Positions 15,441-24,934 of a stretch of DNA of 64,000 bases are shown here, one piece after another. Numbering within the stretch: position 1 is the first letter of the stretch; the number at the start of each line of letters is the position of its first letter. Source of the stretch: Rugosimonospora africana. Lineage in GTDB: Bacteria; Actinomycetota; Actinomycetes; Mycobacteriales; Micromonosporaceae. The DNA lies in the NCBI RefSeq assembly GCF_016862975.1, contig NZ_BONZ01000050.1, positions 121,068 to 185,067 of the forward strand, written 5' to 3'. Under the pieces are notes generated by a model that saw only the letters and a program-made list of their open reading frames with translations, ran no database searches and was not told where the DNA came from. The position numbers and the translations under genes were made by a program.

Positions 15441-17486
15441 TCAGCCGACAGGTGCGGAGCCTGGCCGGGGCGCCGGTGATGACCGGGGCGTGTTGTTGTC
15501 GTGGCAGGAGGAGCACAGGCAGATCAGTACGACAATCAGGGCGACCCAGATCCAGACCGGACGTCTGACCGACCCCAATCTCACTGAGGTCTCCCGCCAG
15601 CGGTGTTCGACCTCTCGACGCCGCTGCTGCGCGCGCCGCTCGCGTTGGATGTCTCGCCACTGCGGTGTCCCGGCGCGCAGTTCGTCCGGTGGCCCCGCGG
15701 CTTCGGCAGCGGCGAAGGCGGCGCTTTCGATGAGGAAGGACACCAGCACCAGCCGGTGCAATGGGTCGGCCGGCCTCGGCTTGTTGGCGAGCGATTGCCA
15801 CCAGGGGCTGTGGCGCGTTGTCGCTAGCTCCCGAAATTCGTCTTCCCAGATCTCGGTGTTGTTGAGCAGCGCGCCGAGCAGAATGCGGGCGCGCAACCGT
15901 ATCGCCATTCCCTGCGTGTCGTAGATGATCTCTGTATCTGGAGTATCCGTGACCTGCCCGGACGACCCGCCTTCCCGCCAGTCGACGACGGGGCCGTGCG
16001 TGAGCTTGTGAGGGGCCCTGATCGGTTGGTCGGTGAGAGCAGCGGCGGTCAGGCACTCGTGCAGGGGGCTCGGGCACCGGTGGGGATCTGTCGTGGCGAG
16101 CGGGTACACATGAGTGGATGTGTAGCCCGTCGACCGGGCCTGCCAGGTAAGGATGCCGTCGGCCACCGCGGTGATGGCCTGCGTCGTGTCCGCCGGCAAC
16201 GCCGCCAATAGGCGACAGCCTGTCTCCTGCGAGCAGGCCGGGTGGTTGGCCTGGCACTCATGCGCGGCGAACCAACCAACGAGCCGGGGCGTGACATCAG
16301 CCAGCCGTCCGGCGTTGTCCTCGTCGCCGGACAGGGTCGCCCGGCACGTTGCGGCCAAACCGGCCGCGTCGGCCGGGTACCCACGGAACATGGGCTTGAG
16401 GTTCGCAGCGAAGTGGGCCAGCAGGCGGGCTATCCGTTCGTCGGAGGTGCCGGTCTGCATGAAGTTGGCGGGGAGTTCCAAATCGCGAACATCATCGCGT
16501 AGCCACCGCTCGAACCCGGTGGCGTCCGGACCGTTCACCAGGCGCAGCGCCGCGTTCCAACTGGTACCCATCGCCCGCACCAGGTGGTGCGGATCGGTGT
16601 AGCGGATCTCCTCGAACTCGAACGGCCGGGCGGCGATCCGGCGGGCGGTCCGGGCGGTCCGCGGCAGGGGCGACACGGGCTGGGTACGGTGGGTTCCTGG
16701 TGTGGCCACCGGGCCGCTGGTGCGGCCCAGGTTCGGTACAAAGGGCAGACGACCGATCGCGTTGCGGTCGCGGATCTGAGGTACCACCTTGATTCCGCGT
16801 TCGGTCAGACCTCGACAGACCAGGGTGTATATCGAGTTGAGGTCCAGGAACTCGCGGGGGCCCGGTTCACCATGGCGCAGTACGCGGATGAACTCTCCGC
16901 TGAACGCGGTGAATCGCTCGTCCTCGGGAGCCAGCGCCCGCTGGAACTCGGCGGTAGCGGTGATGACACAGGCGCCGCTCATGCCGGCGTCGGCACTGTC
17001 GGCGATGACCGTGTCGGGATCGCTCATGGTACCCAGCACGTTGCCGCTGTAGCAGCAGTCCAACACCACGACCGTACGTTGTGCGCCGGAGGCGAGGATC
17101 GCGTCGCGCAGGTACCGGTACGCCAGGGCCGTGAACGGTCGTCCGCTCTCGGTGTCGCGTAGCGCGAGATGCAGTTCGTGACTGGTGTCGATCAGCCCGT
17201 GCCCGGAAAAGTACACCAACAGCGTGTCGGTCGCCAGGTCGCCGGCATCAGCGACCGCGTCGATGATCTCGGCCGGGCGTACCGGGTCCGGGACTACCCA
17301 GCACCGGCGCCCGGACGGGGACCGATCCAGGCCCCAGATGTGCGGGTCGGCCAGCACCTCGGCCAATTCGGTGACCGAGGTGCGAGCGCTGGGAAGGCGG
17401 GGCAGGTGTGGGTACGAGTGTCCGCCGATGAGCACCGCCGCCGAGCGGGCTGGATCCGGGACGTGGGAGTCAGCAATCTGTGTCAT
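15441..17486 (-). CDS. Caspase-like protease, EACC1-associated
   Basis: A ~681-residue protein with an N-terminal caspase (peptidase C14) fold. The catalytic His lies in YFSGHG (H96) and the catalytic Cys in VLDCCYSG (C145), numbered from the ATG at 17486. A longer start (GTG at 17504) is possible, but the ATG is preferred. The middle ~400 residues are helical and unassigned. Near the C-terminus a single hydrophobic helix (VWIWVALIVVLICLC) would anchor the protein in the membrane, with the protease in the cytoplasm. The gene overlaps the 3' end of an EACC1-type gene by 17 bp. Caspases paired with EACC1 are described as bacterial conflict effectors that may kill or disable the cell when triggered, for example by phage. 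The trigger and substrate are unknown. Confidence 0.82.
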   Translation of the reverse strand: MTQIADSHVPDPARSAAVLIGGHSYPHLPRLPSARTSVTELAEVLADPHIWGLDRSPSGRRCWVVPDPVRPAEIIDAVADAGDLATDTLLVYFSGHGLIDTSHELHLALRDTESGRPFTALAYRYLRDAILASGAQRTVVVLDCCYSGNVLGTMSDPDTVIADSADAGMSGACVITATAEFQRALAPEDERFTAFSGEFIRVLRHGEPGPREFLDLNSIYTLVCRGLTERGIKVVPQIRDRNAIGRLPFVPNLGRTSGPVATPGTHRTQPVSPLPRTARTARRIAARPFEFEEIRYTDPHHLVRAMGTSWNAALRLVNGPDATGFERWLRDDVRDLELPANFMQTGTSDERIARLLAHFAANLKPMFRGYPADAAGLAATCRATLSGDEDNAGRLADVTPRLVGWFAAHECQANHPACSQETGCRLLAALPADTTQAITAVADGILTWQARSTGYTSTHVYPLATTDPHRCPSPLHECLTAAALTDQPIRAPHKLTHGPVVDWREGGSSGQVTDTPDTEIIYDTQGMAIRLRARILLGALLNNTEIWEDEFRELATTRHSPWWQSLANKPRPADPLHRLVLVSFLIESAAFAAAEAAGPPDELRAGTPQWRDIQRERRAQQRRREVEHRWRETSVRLGSVRRPVWIWVALIVVLICLCSSCHDNNTPRSSPAPRPGSAPVG

Positions 17487-17817
17487 GCAGGGTCTCGACC
17501 ACACGGTCGATCTGCTCGGGCCGGTCGGATGTCACCTCGGCGCGGCGGGCGCCGACCTGGATGGTGATTGAGGGTGGAGGGTTTCTGGTGCTACGCCACC
17601 CCGCGATGGCGACAACGAGATTGGCCATCTGGAAGGCGCCGTCCACGATCAGCTGGATCGCCTCCAGCGTGCCGCCAAGTTCTCCAGGTTGTGGCGGCGC
17701 CTGCCGGGTGCCGAGCTGGGCACCCGCGCGCAGGGTCGGTGCCTGAAGCAGCGCCTGATAGAGGGAACCCAGTTCCTGGCCGCCGGCCGGTGCGGTGGTC
17801 GTCAACACGATCTGCAT
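17470..17817 (-). CDS. EACC1-type effector-associated small protein
   Basis: A 115-residue protein beginning MQIVLTTTAPAGGQELGSLY. It has a Leu-rich amphipathic middle (LGGTLEAIQLIVDGAFQMAN) and a short beta-like tail (SITIQVGARRAEV). Size, pattern and location immediately upstream of and overlapping a caspase-like gene match the effector-associated constant component EACC1 that accompanies caspase, trypsin and other effectors in predicted actinobacterial conflict systems. It probably couples signal recognition to the protease, but its molecular role is not established. Assignment rests on pattern and context; a profile search would settle it. Confidence 0.7.
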   Translation of the reverse strand: MQIVLTTTAPAGGQELGSLYQALLQAPTLRAGAQLGTRQAPPQPGELGGTLEAIQLIVDGAFQMANLVVAIAGWRSTRNPPPSITIQVGARRAEVTSDRPEQIDRVVETLHDTDC

Positions 17818-18128
17818 CCGGACACCTCCGAGGATCCGGCAACCCGCCGGGCATCACGACTCTTGTCGATCTCGATCACCTGACCGTAGCAGCCAGCGGC
17901 AACCACCGCACCGCACGGCGACGTAGAGTTCGGGGTCGACGGCCGGCCGAGACGGCGATCGGGCATGTCCCAGTGCTCGCAGAGCCAATCGATGAGCCTG
18001 ACGGTGTTGAGCCACGCCTCAAAGGACGTGCGCAGTCCATGGGCGTCCGCGAAGTGACGCACCTGACCTACCTCGTGCGTCCACGGCAGCCGCGCCGCCA
18101 CTCCACCCCTGGCGACCCGAGCACCCAT
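17802..18128 (-). CDS. Hypothetical protein, possible third system part
   Basis: A 108-codon frame upstream of and overlapping the EACC1-like gene by 16 bp on the same strand. Its first half has protein-like composition (VGQVRHFADAHGLRTSF, then WLNTVRLIDWLCEHWD); the last ~40 residues look less convincing and Cys-rich. No other gene occupies this ~310 bp interval. The start is uncertain and no clear ribosome site is seen. It could be an upstream component of the caspase/EACC1 operon, a truncated remnant, or non-coding. I do not recognise the family. Confidence 0.3.
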   Translation of the reverse strand: MGARVARGGVAARLPWTHEVGQVRHFADAHGLRTSFEAWLNTVRLIDWLCEHWDMPDRRLGRPSTPNSTSPCGAVVAAGCYGQVIEIDKSRDARRVAGSSEVSGCRSC

Positions 18129-18149
18129 GGAGCGCTTTCAACCTTTGTC

Positions 18150-18197
18150 CCTCCCACGGCGTCGACTGGTTGAAGTGGTTGACACGTTCGTGGGAGG
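18150..18197 (+). promoter_or_regulatory. Inverted repeat covering the protease ribosome site
   Basis: CCTCCCACG (18150-18158) is the exact complement of CGTGGGAGG (18189-18197). The right arm contains the GGGAGGA ribosome-binding sequence of the downstream S8 protease, 7 nt before its TTG start at 18205. If transcribed, the arms would form a 9-bp stem with a 30-nt loop that hides the ribosome site. Translational control is inference. Confidence 0.45.
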
Positions 18198-18204
18198 AAT
18201 TGGG

Positions 18205-21200
18205 TTGACTGGGAAAGCAAGGACCGTGCTCGCTGCCGTCTTGGCCGGTGTTCTGTTCGGCTTCGGGCAGCCTGTCGGGGCGACGCCGGACACAAGCCCG
18301 GCGAATGTGGGGTTTGCCAGGGCCGGCGCTGTGGATGGCGGGTCAGCCAGGGCTGATCGGCCGGTGAGCGTGACGCTGGTGACCGGAGACCGGGTCACTG
18401 TGGCGTCGGCTGGTACCGGTCGCGTCACGATCAGTCCGGGTAAGAGTCGCGAACGTATGGTGTTCTCCACGTACCGCGTCGGGTCCGATCTGTACGTGGT
18501 GCCGCAGGACGCGGTACGGCTGGTCGGCTCCGGCCGGGTGGACCGCCGGCTGTTCGACGTCTCCGCGCTGGTGGCCGCCGGCTACGCCGACGACGCCCGT
18601 GACACGCTGCCGTTGATCGTCGGATACCGTTCCGGTACCGCGCAGCCGGCGGCGCTTGCCGGTCATGGCGCCCGGATCACCCGCACCTTGCCGGCTGTGG
18701 GCGGCGCCGCCGTGCTGTCCGGAAAGCACACCACTGGCGGGCTGTGGGCGGCGCTGACCACGGGGGCCGGCACCGCTCGGACGGACACCGCGCCCGGCAT
18801 CGACCACATCTGGCTGGACGGTCGCCGCCGGATCGCCGATGACACCAGTGACCAGCAGATCGGTGCACCGGTCGCGTGGCAGGCCGGTTACACCGGTAGC
18901 GGGGTCACGGTCGCTGTGCTGGACAGTGGGATCGACGCCACCCACCCCGACCTGGCCGATAGAGTCGTCGCGGAGCGGGACTTCTCCGCCGACCCGAACC
19001 CGGCTGACACCGTGGGGCACGGTACGCACGTGGCATCCATCATCGCTGGTACCGGCGCCGCCTCCGGCGGCCAGTACCGCGGCGTGGCACCCGGTGCACA
19101 GCTGCTGGACGGCAAGGTCTGCGAGTCGGACTTCTGCGACGAGTCGGCGATCCTGGCCGGCATGCAGTGGGCCGCGGCCGACGAACACGCCAAGGTGGTC
19201 AACCTCAGCATCGGCGGCGCCGACACGCCGGAGGTGGACCCGCTTGAGGCAGCGGTCAACGACCTGACCGCCCGGTACGGCACGCTGTTCGTCATCGCCG
19301 CCGGCAACGACGGGCCGGCTGAGACCACCATCGAGTCACCCGGCAGCGCGGACGCCGCGTTGACCGTCGGCGCGGTGGACTCCACCGACCAGTTGGCCGA
19401 CTTCTCCAGCCGCGGACCGCGCACCGCCGATGCCGCGATCAAACCGGACCTGACCGCACCCGGCGTGGACATCGTCGCCGCTCGTGCCGCCGGTACCGAA
19501 CTCGGTGACCCGGTCGGCGACTCGTACGTCAAGCTGTCCGGCACCTCGATGGCCACCCCACACGTCACCGGGTCGGTCGCCATCCTCGCGCAGGAGCACC
19601 CGGACTGGACCGCCGAACAGTTCAAAGCCACGCTGATGGCCTCGGCCCGACCCAACCCGAACCTGAGCGTGTACCAGCAGGGCGCCGGCCGCGTCGACAT
19701 CGGCCGGGCGATCGACCAGACGCTGACCGCGCAACCGGCCAGCCTGTCGATGGGGCTGCAGCAGTGGCCGCACACCGATGACGAGCCAGTCACGAAGACG
19801 GTGACCTACCACAACGCCGGCTCCGCCCCCGTCACGCTGACCTTGTCCGCCACGGTTCACGCCTCGGACGGCACCGCGGCCCCGGCCGGCATGTTCGCCC
19901 TGTCCACCAACCAGCTGACCGTACCGGCCGGCGGACAGGCACAGGTCACCCTCACTGCGGACACCCGCACCACCGGTCCGGACGGCCTGTACTCCGGCGA
20001 CCTGAGCGCCACCACCGCCGGCGGCACCCGGGTGAGCACCCCCGTCGGCATCGACAAGGAATCCGAAAGCTACAACCTCACCATCACCACCATCGACCGC
20101 ACCGGAGCCCCGGCGGACAACTACCTCACGACCCTGCAGGGCACCGACGCGGCAACCCACACCAGCTACCTGTCTCCGTACGACCCGTCCGGCACGGTGA
20201 CTCTGCGCCTGCCCAAGGGAGGTTACGACCTCAACTCCGCGGTCTTCACCGCCACCGCCGATCCGACCCGGCCAGACGCCAGCCTGCTCGCCCAGCCGGT
20301 ACTGAACCTGACCAGCGACACGCGCGTGGTCCTGGATGCCCGCACCGCCAGACCGGTCACGATGACGGTGCCGGACACCACGGTGCAACCGGTCGAAGGC
20401 ATCGTCGGCTACGACCACATCACCCCGTACGGCGACCTCAGCACCAACCTGTTCAGTAGCAGCTTCACCGGGGTGTCCGCCGCTCAGCAGGGGCCGACCC
20501 TGCCGTCATCACAATTGCTCGGCAACCTCGCCGGCCAATGGGCCGCGATCGACCAAGACGGTGCGTCGACCCGCGCCTACTACTGCGTCGCGGAGTTTCC
20601 CGCCGGCGGCCTGCCCACCGGGTTTGTCAAGCACTACACACGTCAGGACCTGGCGCAGGTCCATGCCGGCTACGGCGCTCAGCCGGGCGACGCCGGCTAC
20701 GTGTCGGCACTGGGCACCTCGCCGCTGACCGAAAACCGCATCACCGCGGCGGTCCCCATCGCGTTGCCCGGCACCCTGACGGAGTACTTCAACGCGGGCC
20801 GCTGGAACACGGAACTGGATACTCACCCAGCCGACTCCGACGACCTCGGAACGATCGATGCCCGACTCGGAGCAACGGCGACCTACCAGGCTGGGCAGCA
20901 GTACCGGGAGGGATGGAACACCGCGCCGTTCGGACCGGCCTTGCCCACCGGCCCGTTCCCGAGCGACTTCATGACCCGTCAGGGCGACACGCTCCTGCTG
21001 GCTCCGCAGCCGTTCAGCGACGCTGCCGGCCACTACGGACAAGACGTCACCGGCGACGGCTCCACCACGGTGTACCGCGACGGGACGCGGATCGCTCAGG
21101 TCCCTGGCGTGGGCGGCCAATTCCCGGTGCCCGCCGACGCCGCCCGCTATCGGGTGGAAATCCAGGCCACCCGCACCGGTTTCGGCGGCCTGAGCAGCAC

Positions 21201-21579
21201 CGTACAGGCGGCCTGGACGTTCCGCTCCGGTCACGTCAACGGCACAGACCCCGCCCCGCTGCCGGCCATGGCGGTGCGGTTCACCCCCCAGCTCGACGCG
21301 CACAACCAGGCGCCGGCCGGACGCTTCACCATCCCGGTCGCGATCCAATACCAGCCCGGCAGCGCGCCGGCCACCATCCGGAACCTCACCCTGGCGGTCT
21401 CGTATGACGACGGGAAGACCTGGCAACCGGTAGAACTGGACCGCGGCGCGGACCACTGGACAGCGACCCTGACCCACCCCGCCGGCGGCGGATACGTCTC
21501 ACTACGTGCCGACGCGACCGATTCGGCGGGAAACAACGTCCAGCAGACCATCATCCACGCCTACGCTCTCAGCGGGTAA
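18205..21579 (+). CDS. Secreted S8 family serine protease (subtilase)
   Basis: A ~1,124-residue secreted subtilase. I chose the TTG at 18205 because GGGAGGA precedes it and it gives a clean signal peptide (TGKARTVLAAVLAGVLFGF); an ATG at 18127 would add 26 residues. After the signal comes a prodomain (~50-200), opening with VTLVTGDRVTV. The S8 domain (~225-500) has the complete triad: D240 in VLDSGID, H272 in GHGTHV and S448 in GTSMATPH. The C-terminal ~600 residues are beta-rich and may bind substrate or the cell surface. It should be exported by Sec and activated by propeptide removal. The gene at 27685 shares its prodomain and C-terminal parts but lacks the catalytic domain. A strong hairpin follows the stop. 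Confidence 0.92.
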   Translation: MTGKARTVLAAVLAGVLFGFGQPVGATPDTSPANVGFARAGAVDGGSARADRPVSVTLVTGDRVTVASAGTGRVTISPGKSRERMVFSTYRVGSDLYVVPQDAVRLVGSGRVDRRLFDVSALVAAGYADDARDTLPLIVGYRSGTAQPAALAGHGARITRTLPAVGGAAVLSGKHTTGGLWAALTTGAGTARTDTAPGIDHIWLDGRRRIADDTSDQQIGAPVAWQAGYTGSGVTVAVLDSGIDATHPDLADRVVAERDFSADPNPADTVGHGTHVASIIAGTGAASGGQYRGVAPGAQLLDGKVCESDFCDESAILAGMQWAAADEHAKVVNLSIGGADTPEVDPLEAAVNDLTARYGTLFVIAAGNDGPAETTIESPGSADAALTVGAVDSTDQLADFSSRGPRTADAAIKPDLTAPGVDIVAARAAGTELGDPVGDSYVKLSGTSMATPHVTGSVAILAQEHPDWTAEQFKATLMASARPNPNLSVYQQGAGRVDIGRAIDQTLTAQPASLSMGLQQWPHTDDEPVTKTVTYHNAGSAPVTLTLSATVHASDGTAAPAGMFALSTNQLTVPAGGQAQVTLTADTRTTGPDGLYSGDLSATTAGGTRVSTPVGIDKESESYNLTITTIDRTGAPADNYLTTLQGTDAATHTSYLSPYDPSGTVTLRLPKGGYDLNSAVFTATADPTRPDASLLAQPVLNLTSDTRVVLDARTARPVTMTVPDTTVQPVEGIVGYDHITPYGDLSTNLFSSSFTGVSAAQQGPTLPSSQLLGNLAGQWAAIDQDGASTRAYYCVAEFPAGGLPTGFVKHYTRQDLAQVHAGYGAQPGDAGYVSALGTSPLTENRITAAVPIALPGTLTEYFNAGRWNTELDTHPADSDDLGTIDARLGATATYQAGQQYREGWNTAPFGPALPTGPFPSDFMTRQGDTLLLAPQPFSDAAGHYGQDVTGDGSTTVYRDGTRIAQVPGVGGQFPVPADAARYRVEIQATRTGFGGLSSTVQAAWTFRSGHVNGTDPAPLPAMAVRFTPQLDAHNQAPAGRFTIPVAIQYQPGSAPATIRNLTLAVSYDDGKTWQPVELDRGADHWTATLTHPAGGGYVSLRADATDSAGNNVQQTIIHAYALSG

Positions 21580-21585
21580 CGCACG

Positions 21586-21617
21586 CGCCGGGGCATCCCG
21601 TGAGGGATGCTCCGGCG
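21586..21617 (+). terminator. 14-bp hairpin with GTGA tetraloop
   Basis: A 14-bp stem (CGCCGGGGCATCCC against its complement, with one G-T wobble) closes a GTGA tetraloop and is followed by TTGT. It starts 7 bp after the S8 protease stop, as expected for a factor-independent terminator. Confidence 0.8.
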
Positions 21618-21874
21618 TTGTCCTGCGGCCCGGCGCTGTGAGCGGGCTCGCCGGGCTCGCCAGTGGCCCCGATCATCGATGTTGCGCGCCTCGATCAACT
21701 CGGAGAGAATCCAGTCACCGGCGACCACGCCGAGCCAGCGGGGCACGCGCGTTTCGACCGGTCTGCTCGGGCGCGTCTGACGCCGCGCGACGACCCAGAC
21801 CGGTCGTTGACCGGGCCGGCGAGTGAGGTGCCGATGATCGTCGACGGCCATCGCGGCGACACCGTGCGGGCGCG

Positions 21875-24817
21875 GTGGTGAGCGACGAAGTCGCGCCGAC
21901 GGTCCGGCACGGCCGGCGCTCGGGCGAGTCTCCGGTGCCGCGCCCACCCCGGTTCGTCGGACGGGGGCGCGAACTGGCCGCGTTGGAACGAGCACTGGCC
22001 TCGGCGCCGGTGCTGGTGCTGGTGGAGGGCGAGGGAGGCATCGGCAAGAGCCGGCTGCTGCGCGAGTTCCTTCGTGACCGGCACGCCCGCCACCGGGTAC
22101 TGGTGGCCGCTGCGCCGCCGGTCCGGCAGCCGTACACGCTCGGGCCGGTCGTGGACGCGCTGCAGCGAGCCACCGACGGGGTCGGCGGGCTGGGACTGAG
22201 CATGCTCGCCGGTGCGCTGCGCCCGCTGTTCCCGGAGTGGGGTGCCGACCTACCGCCCGCTCCCGAGCCGGCGCAGGACGCGCCCGCCGCCCGGCACCGG
22301 CTGTTCCGGGCGCTGGCCGAGCTGATCGGCCGTCTCCAGATCGAGGTTCTGGTGATGGAGGACGTGCACTGGGCCGACGAGGCGACTCTGGAGTTCCTGC
22401 TCTTCCTCACCGCGCAGCGCCACGCCCCGGTGAGCGTGGTGGTGACCTACCGGCCCGAAGACGTGCCATCCGACTCGCTGCTGCCGCGGCTCTCGTCCCG
22501 CCCACCGACGGGCATGGGGCTGCTGCGGCTGGAGCTGGGTCCGCTGGACGTGGCGCAGACGGCCAGCCTGGTGTCCTCCATGCTGGCCGGCGGCCAGGCC
22601 TCCGCGGCCTTCGCGCAGTTCCTGCACGAGCGCACGGAGGGCGTACCGCTCGCGGTCGAGGAGTCCGTGCGGCTGATGCACGATCGCGCGGATCTGGTCC
22701 AGCGCGGCGGGGAGTGGGTACGGCGCCGTCTCCACGAGATCGACGTGCCGCCGACGGTACGCGACGCCGTGCTGGAGCGGGTCCGGCGGCTGCACCCCGA
22801 CGCGCAGGCGGTACTGCGCGCCGCCGCGGTCCTCGGCGAGCCGGGCGATCCGGCCGTCGTGCTGGCCTGCGCCGGGCTGCCGGGCGACCCGCAACGGCCG
22901 GGCTGGTCCGAGGCGCTGACGTCGGGTCTGCTCGGCGAGGCCGAGGCGGGCCTGATCGATTACCGGCACGCGCTGGCCGGTCGGGCCGTGTACGAGTCGA
23001 TGACCGTGGCCGAACGGCGGCTGCTGCACCGCCGCGCCGGTACCGTTCTGGAGTCCGTACCGCGGCCCCCGGCTGCGAGGCTGGCCTGGCACTTCAGGGA
23101 GGCGAGGGACACCGAGCGCTGGCGGCGCTACGCCGAGTTGGCGGCCGGTGCGGCGCTCGCGGCCGGCGACGACGCGACGGTCGTCACCCTGCTGTACGAC
23201 CTGCTGGTCGCGGCCGAGCTTCCCCCGGCGGCGGTGCTGGCACTCGTGGAGCGGCTGCCGAAGGTGGCGCTGAATGGCCCGGACCGCATCGGTGAGCTGG
23301 TGAAGGTGGTGCGACGGGTCGTCGCGACCGGCACGCTGACGCCCAACGAGGCCGCGCGGCTGCGGTTCCAGCTCGGGATGCTGCTGGACCTGCTGAACGA
23401 GTTCGACGCCAGCCGTGCCGAGTTGGAGCAGGCCATCCCGGATCTCGGCGACGGTTCAGAGGACTCGGTGCGGGCCATGCTGCTGCTCGGGTGGGCGCGC
23501 GGGACCACCGCACACAGCCAGGTGCACCGCCAGTGGCTGTACCGGGCCGCCGAGGCGACCCCGCTGCTTCCGGCGTCGGCCCGATCGGCGATGACCAGCG
23601 CGGGCGCCGCGGGTCTACTGCTGCTGGGCGAGGAGGAGGGCTGGGCGGCCGCCGCACAGGTGCCGGACGACACCGCCACCGTGGCCGGGCGGTACAGCAT
23701 GCTGCTGCGCGACCTCAACGTCGGCGACCTCGCCATGCGGTGGGGCCGGTACGCCCAGGCCAGAACCCTGCTGCGCCGCGGAATGGAGCTGGCGGAGCTC
23801 TACCAGTACCTGCGGCACCGCGCGGCGGCCCTGTGCACACTGATCCATCTCGACTGGTTCGTCGGCGGCTGGTCGAAGCTCGCCGAGCGGGTCGACCGGC
23901 TCATCGAGGACGACTCGGTACAGGCGACGGACCGGTTGGAGTGCGAACTCGTGTCGCGCAGGCTGGCCGCCGCGGCCGGTACGGACGTCGACGGCGACGT
24001 GCTGCGGCTGATGGACGAGTGGCGGGCACGTGGCGCGGTGGACTGCCTGATGGAGCCGGCCGCCGTGCTGGCGCGCGCGTGGCTTGCCGCCGGCCGGGTC
24101 GACGACGCGCTGGGCGTGACCGAGGAGCCACTGGCCATCGTGGCGCACAAGGAGATCTGGCTGTGGGCCACCGAGCTGGCACCCGCCCGGGTCGACGCGC
24201 TGGTGGCCGCCGGCCGGGCGGGAGATGCCGCGTCACTGGTGGCCGATTTCGCGCGCGGTCTGCGGGGCCGGAACATGCCGGCCCCGGCCGCGGGCCTGGC
24301 GTTGTGCCGGGCGATCCTGGCGCGGGGCGACGGGCAGCCCGCCCGGGCGGCGCAGCTGTTCGCCAGCGCGGCCGCCGCGTGGCAGGACCTGCCTCGGCCG
24401 TACGATGCGCTGCTGGCCCGTGAACGGCAGGCGCACTGCCTGCTGGCCGACGGCGGGTCCGAGGCCGGGCTGAGCCTGCTCGGCGAGGTACGGCAGGGAT
24501 TGGCGGAACTGGGCGCGACGGGGGACGCGGAGCGGGTCACCCGGACGCTGCGCGACAGCGGGGTCTCGCCGGCACCGGTCTGGCGGGGCGGACGGCGTGG
24601 CTACGGAGACCGGCTCTCTCCGCGCGAACTTGAGGTGGTGCGCCTGGTCGTCGCCGGCCACACCAACCGGACGATCGCGCAGTTGCTGCACCGCTCACCG
24701 AAGACCGTGGCCAGCCAGGTCAACTCGGCCATGCGCAAGCTCGACGTGTCCACCCGCACGGCGCTCGCGGTCAGCGCCATCGAGGCCGGCCTGATCGTCG
24801 CCGACCCGCCTGAATAA
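21875..24817 (+). CDS. LAL-type LuxR family ATPase regulator
   Basis: A ~980-residue large ATP-binding LuxR regulator. FVGRGRELA opens an AAA-like NTPase domain with Walker A at residues 52-59 (GEGGIGKS) and a Walker B-like VLVMEDVHWAD at ~160. The middle is helical and TPR-like. The C-terminus (~905-975) is a LuxR helix-turn-helix (LSPRELEVVRLVVAGHTNRTI). LAL proteins activate transcription of secreted-enzyme or secondary-metabolite genes after nucleotide and inducer binding. Start codons are crowded (GTG at 21875 or 21878) and neither has a strong ribosome site. It sits inside a cluster of exported proteases and is a reasonable candidate activator for them, but no binding site was identified. 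Confidence 0.9.
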   Translation: MVSDEVAPTVRHGRRSGESPVPRPPRFVGRGRELAALERALASAPVLVLVEGEGGIGKSRLLREFLRDRHARHRVLVAAAPPVRQPYTLGPVVDALQRATDGVGGLGLSMLAGALRPLFPEWGADLPPAPEPAQDAPAARHRLFRALAELIGRLQIEVLVMEDVHWADEATLEFLLFLTAQRHAPVSVVVTYRPEDVPSDSLLPRLSSRPPTGMGLLRLELGPLDVAQTASLVSSMLAGGQASAAFAQFLHERTEGVPLAVEESVRLMHDRADLVQRGGEWVRRRLHEIDVPPTVRDAVLERVRRLHPDAQAVLRAAAVLGEPGDPAVVLACAGLPGDPQRPGWSEALTSGLLGEAEAGLIDYRHALAGRAVYESMTVAERRLLHRRAGTVLESVPRPPAARLAWHFREARDTERWRRYAELAAGAALAAGDDATVVTLLYDLLVAAELPPAAVLALVERLPKVALNGPDRIGELVKVVRRVVATGTLTPNEAARLRFQLGMLLDLLNEFDASRAELEQAIPDLGDGSEDSVRAMLLLGWARGTTAHSQVHRQWLYRAAEATPLLPASARSAMTSAGAAGLLLLGEEEGWAAAAQVPDDTATVAGRYSMLLRDLNVGDLAMRWGRYAQARTLLRRGMELAELYQYLRHRAAALCTLIHLDWFVGGWSKLAERVDRLIEDDSVQATDRLECELVSRRLAAAAGTDVDGDVLRLMDEWRARGAVDCLMEPAAVLARAWLAAGRVDDALGVTEEPLAIVAHKEIWLWATELAPARVDALVAAGRAGDAASLVADFARGLRGRNMPAPAAGLALCRAILARGDGQPARAAQLFASAAAAWQDLPRPYDALLARERQAHCLLADGGSEAGLSLLGEVRQGLAELGATGDAERVTRTLRDSGVSPAPVWRGGRRGYGDRLSPRELEVVRLVVAGHTNRTIAQLLHRSPKTVASQVNSAMRKLDVSTRTALAVSAIEAGLIVADPPE

Positions 24818-24934
24818 ATTCCACGGCCCCCGGGACGGCCATTCTTTCAGTGATCTGACTGATCGCACCGCCCGGCGGGTTGATCGACACTGGTTAACCC
24901 AGATAGCCCCATTCTCTCGAGAGGCCCAACGGCC

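Noticed and set aside
21663..21881. 72-codon frame ending in a GTGA overlap with the LAL regulator
   Set aside because: No ribosome site and unconvincing composition; the overlap may be chance since several GTG codons lie there.
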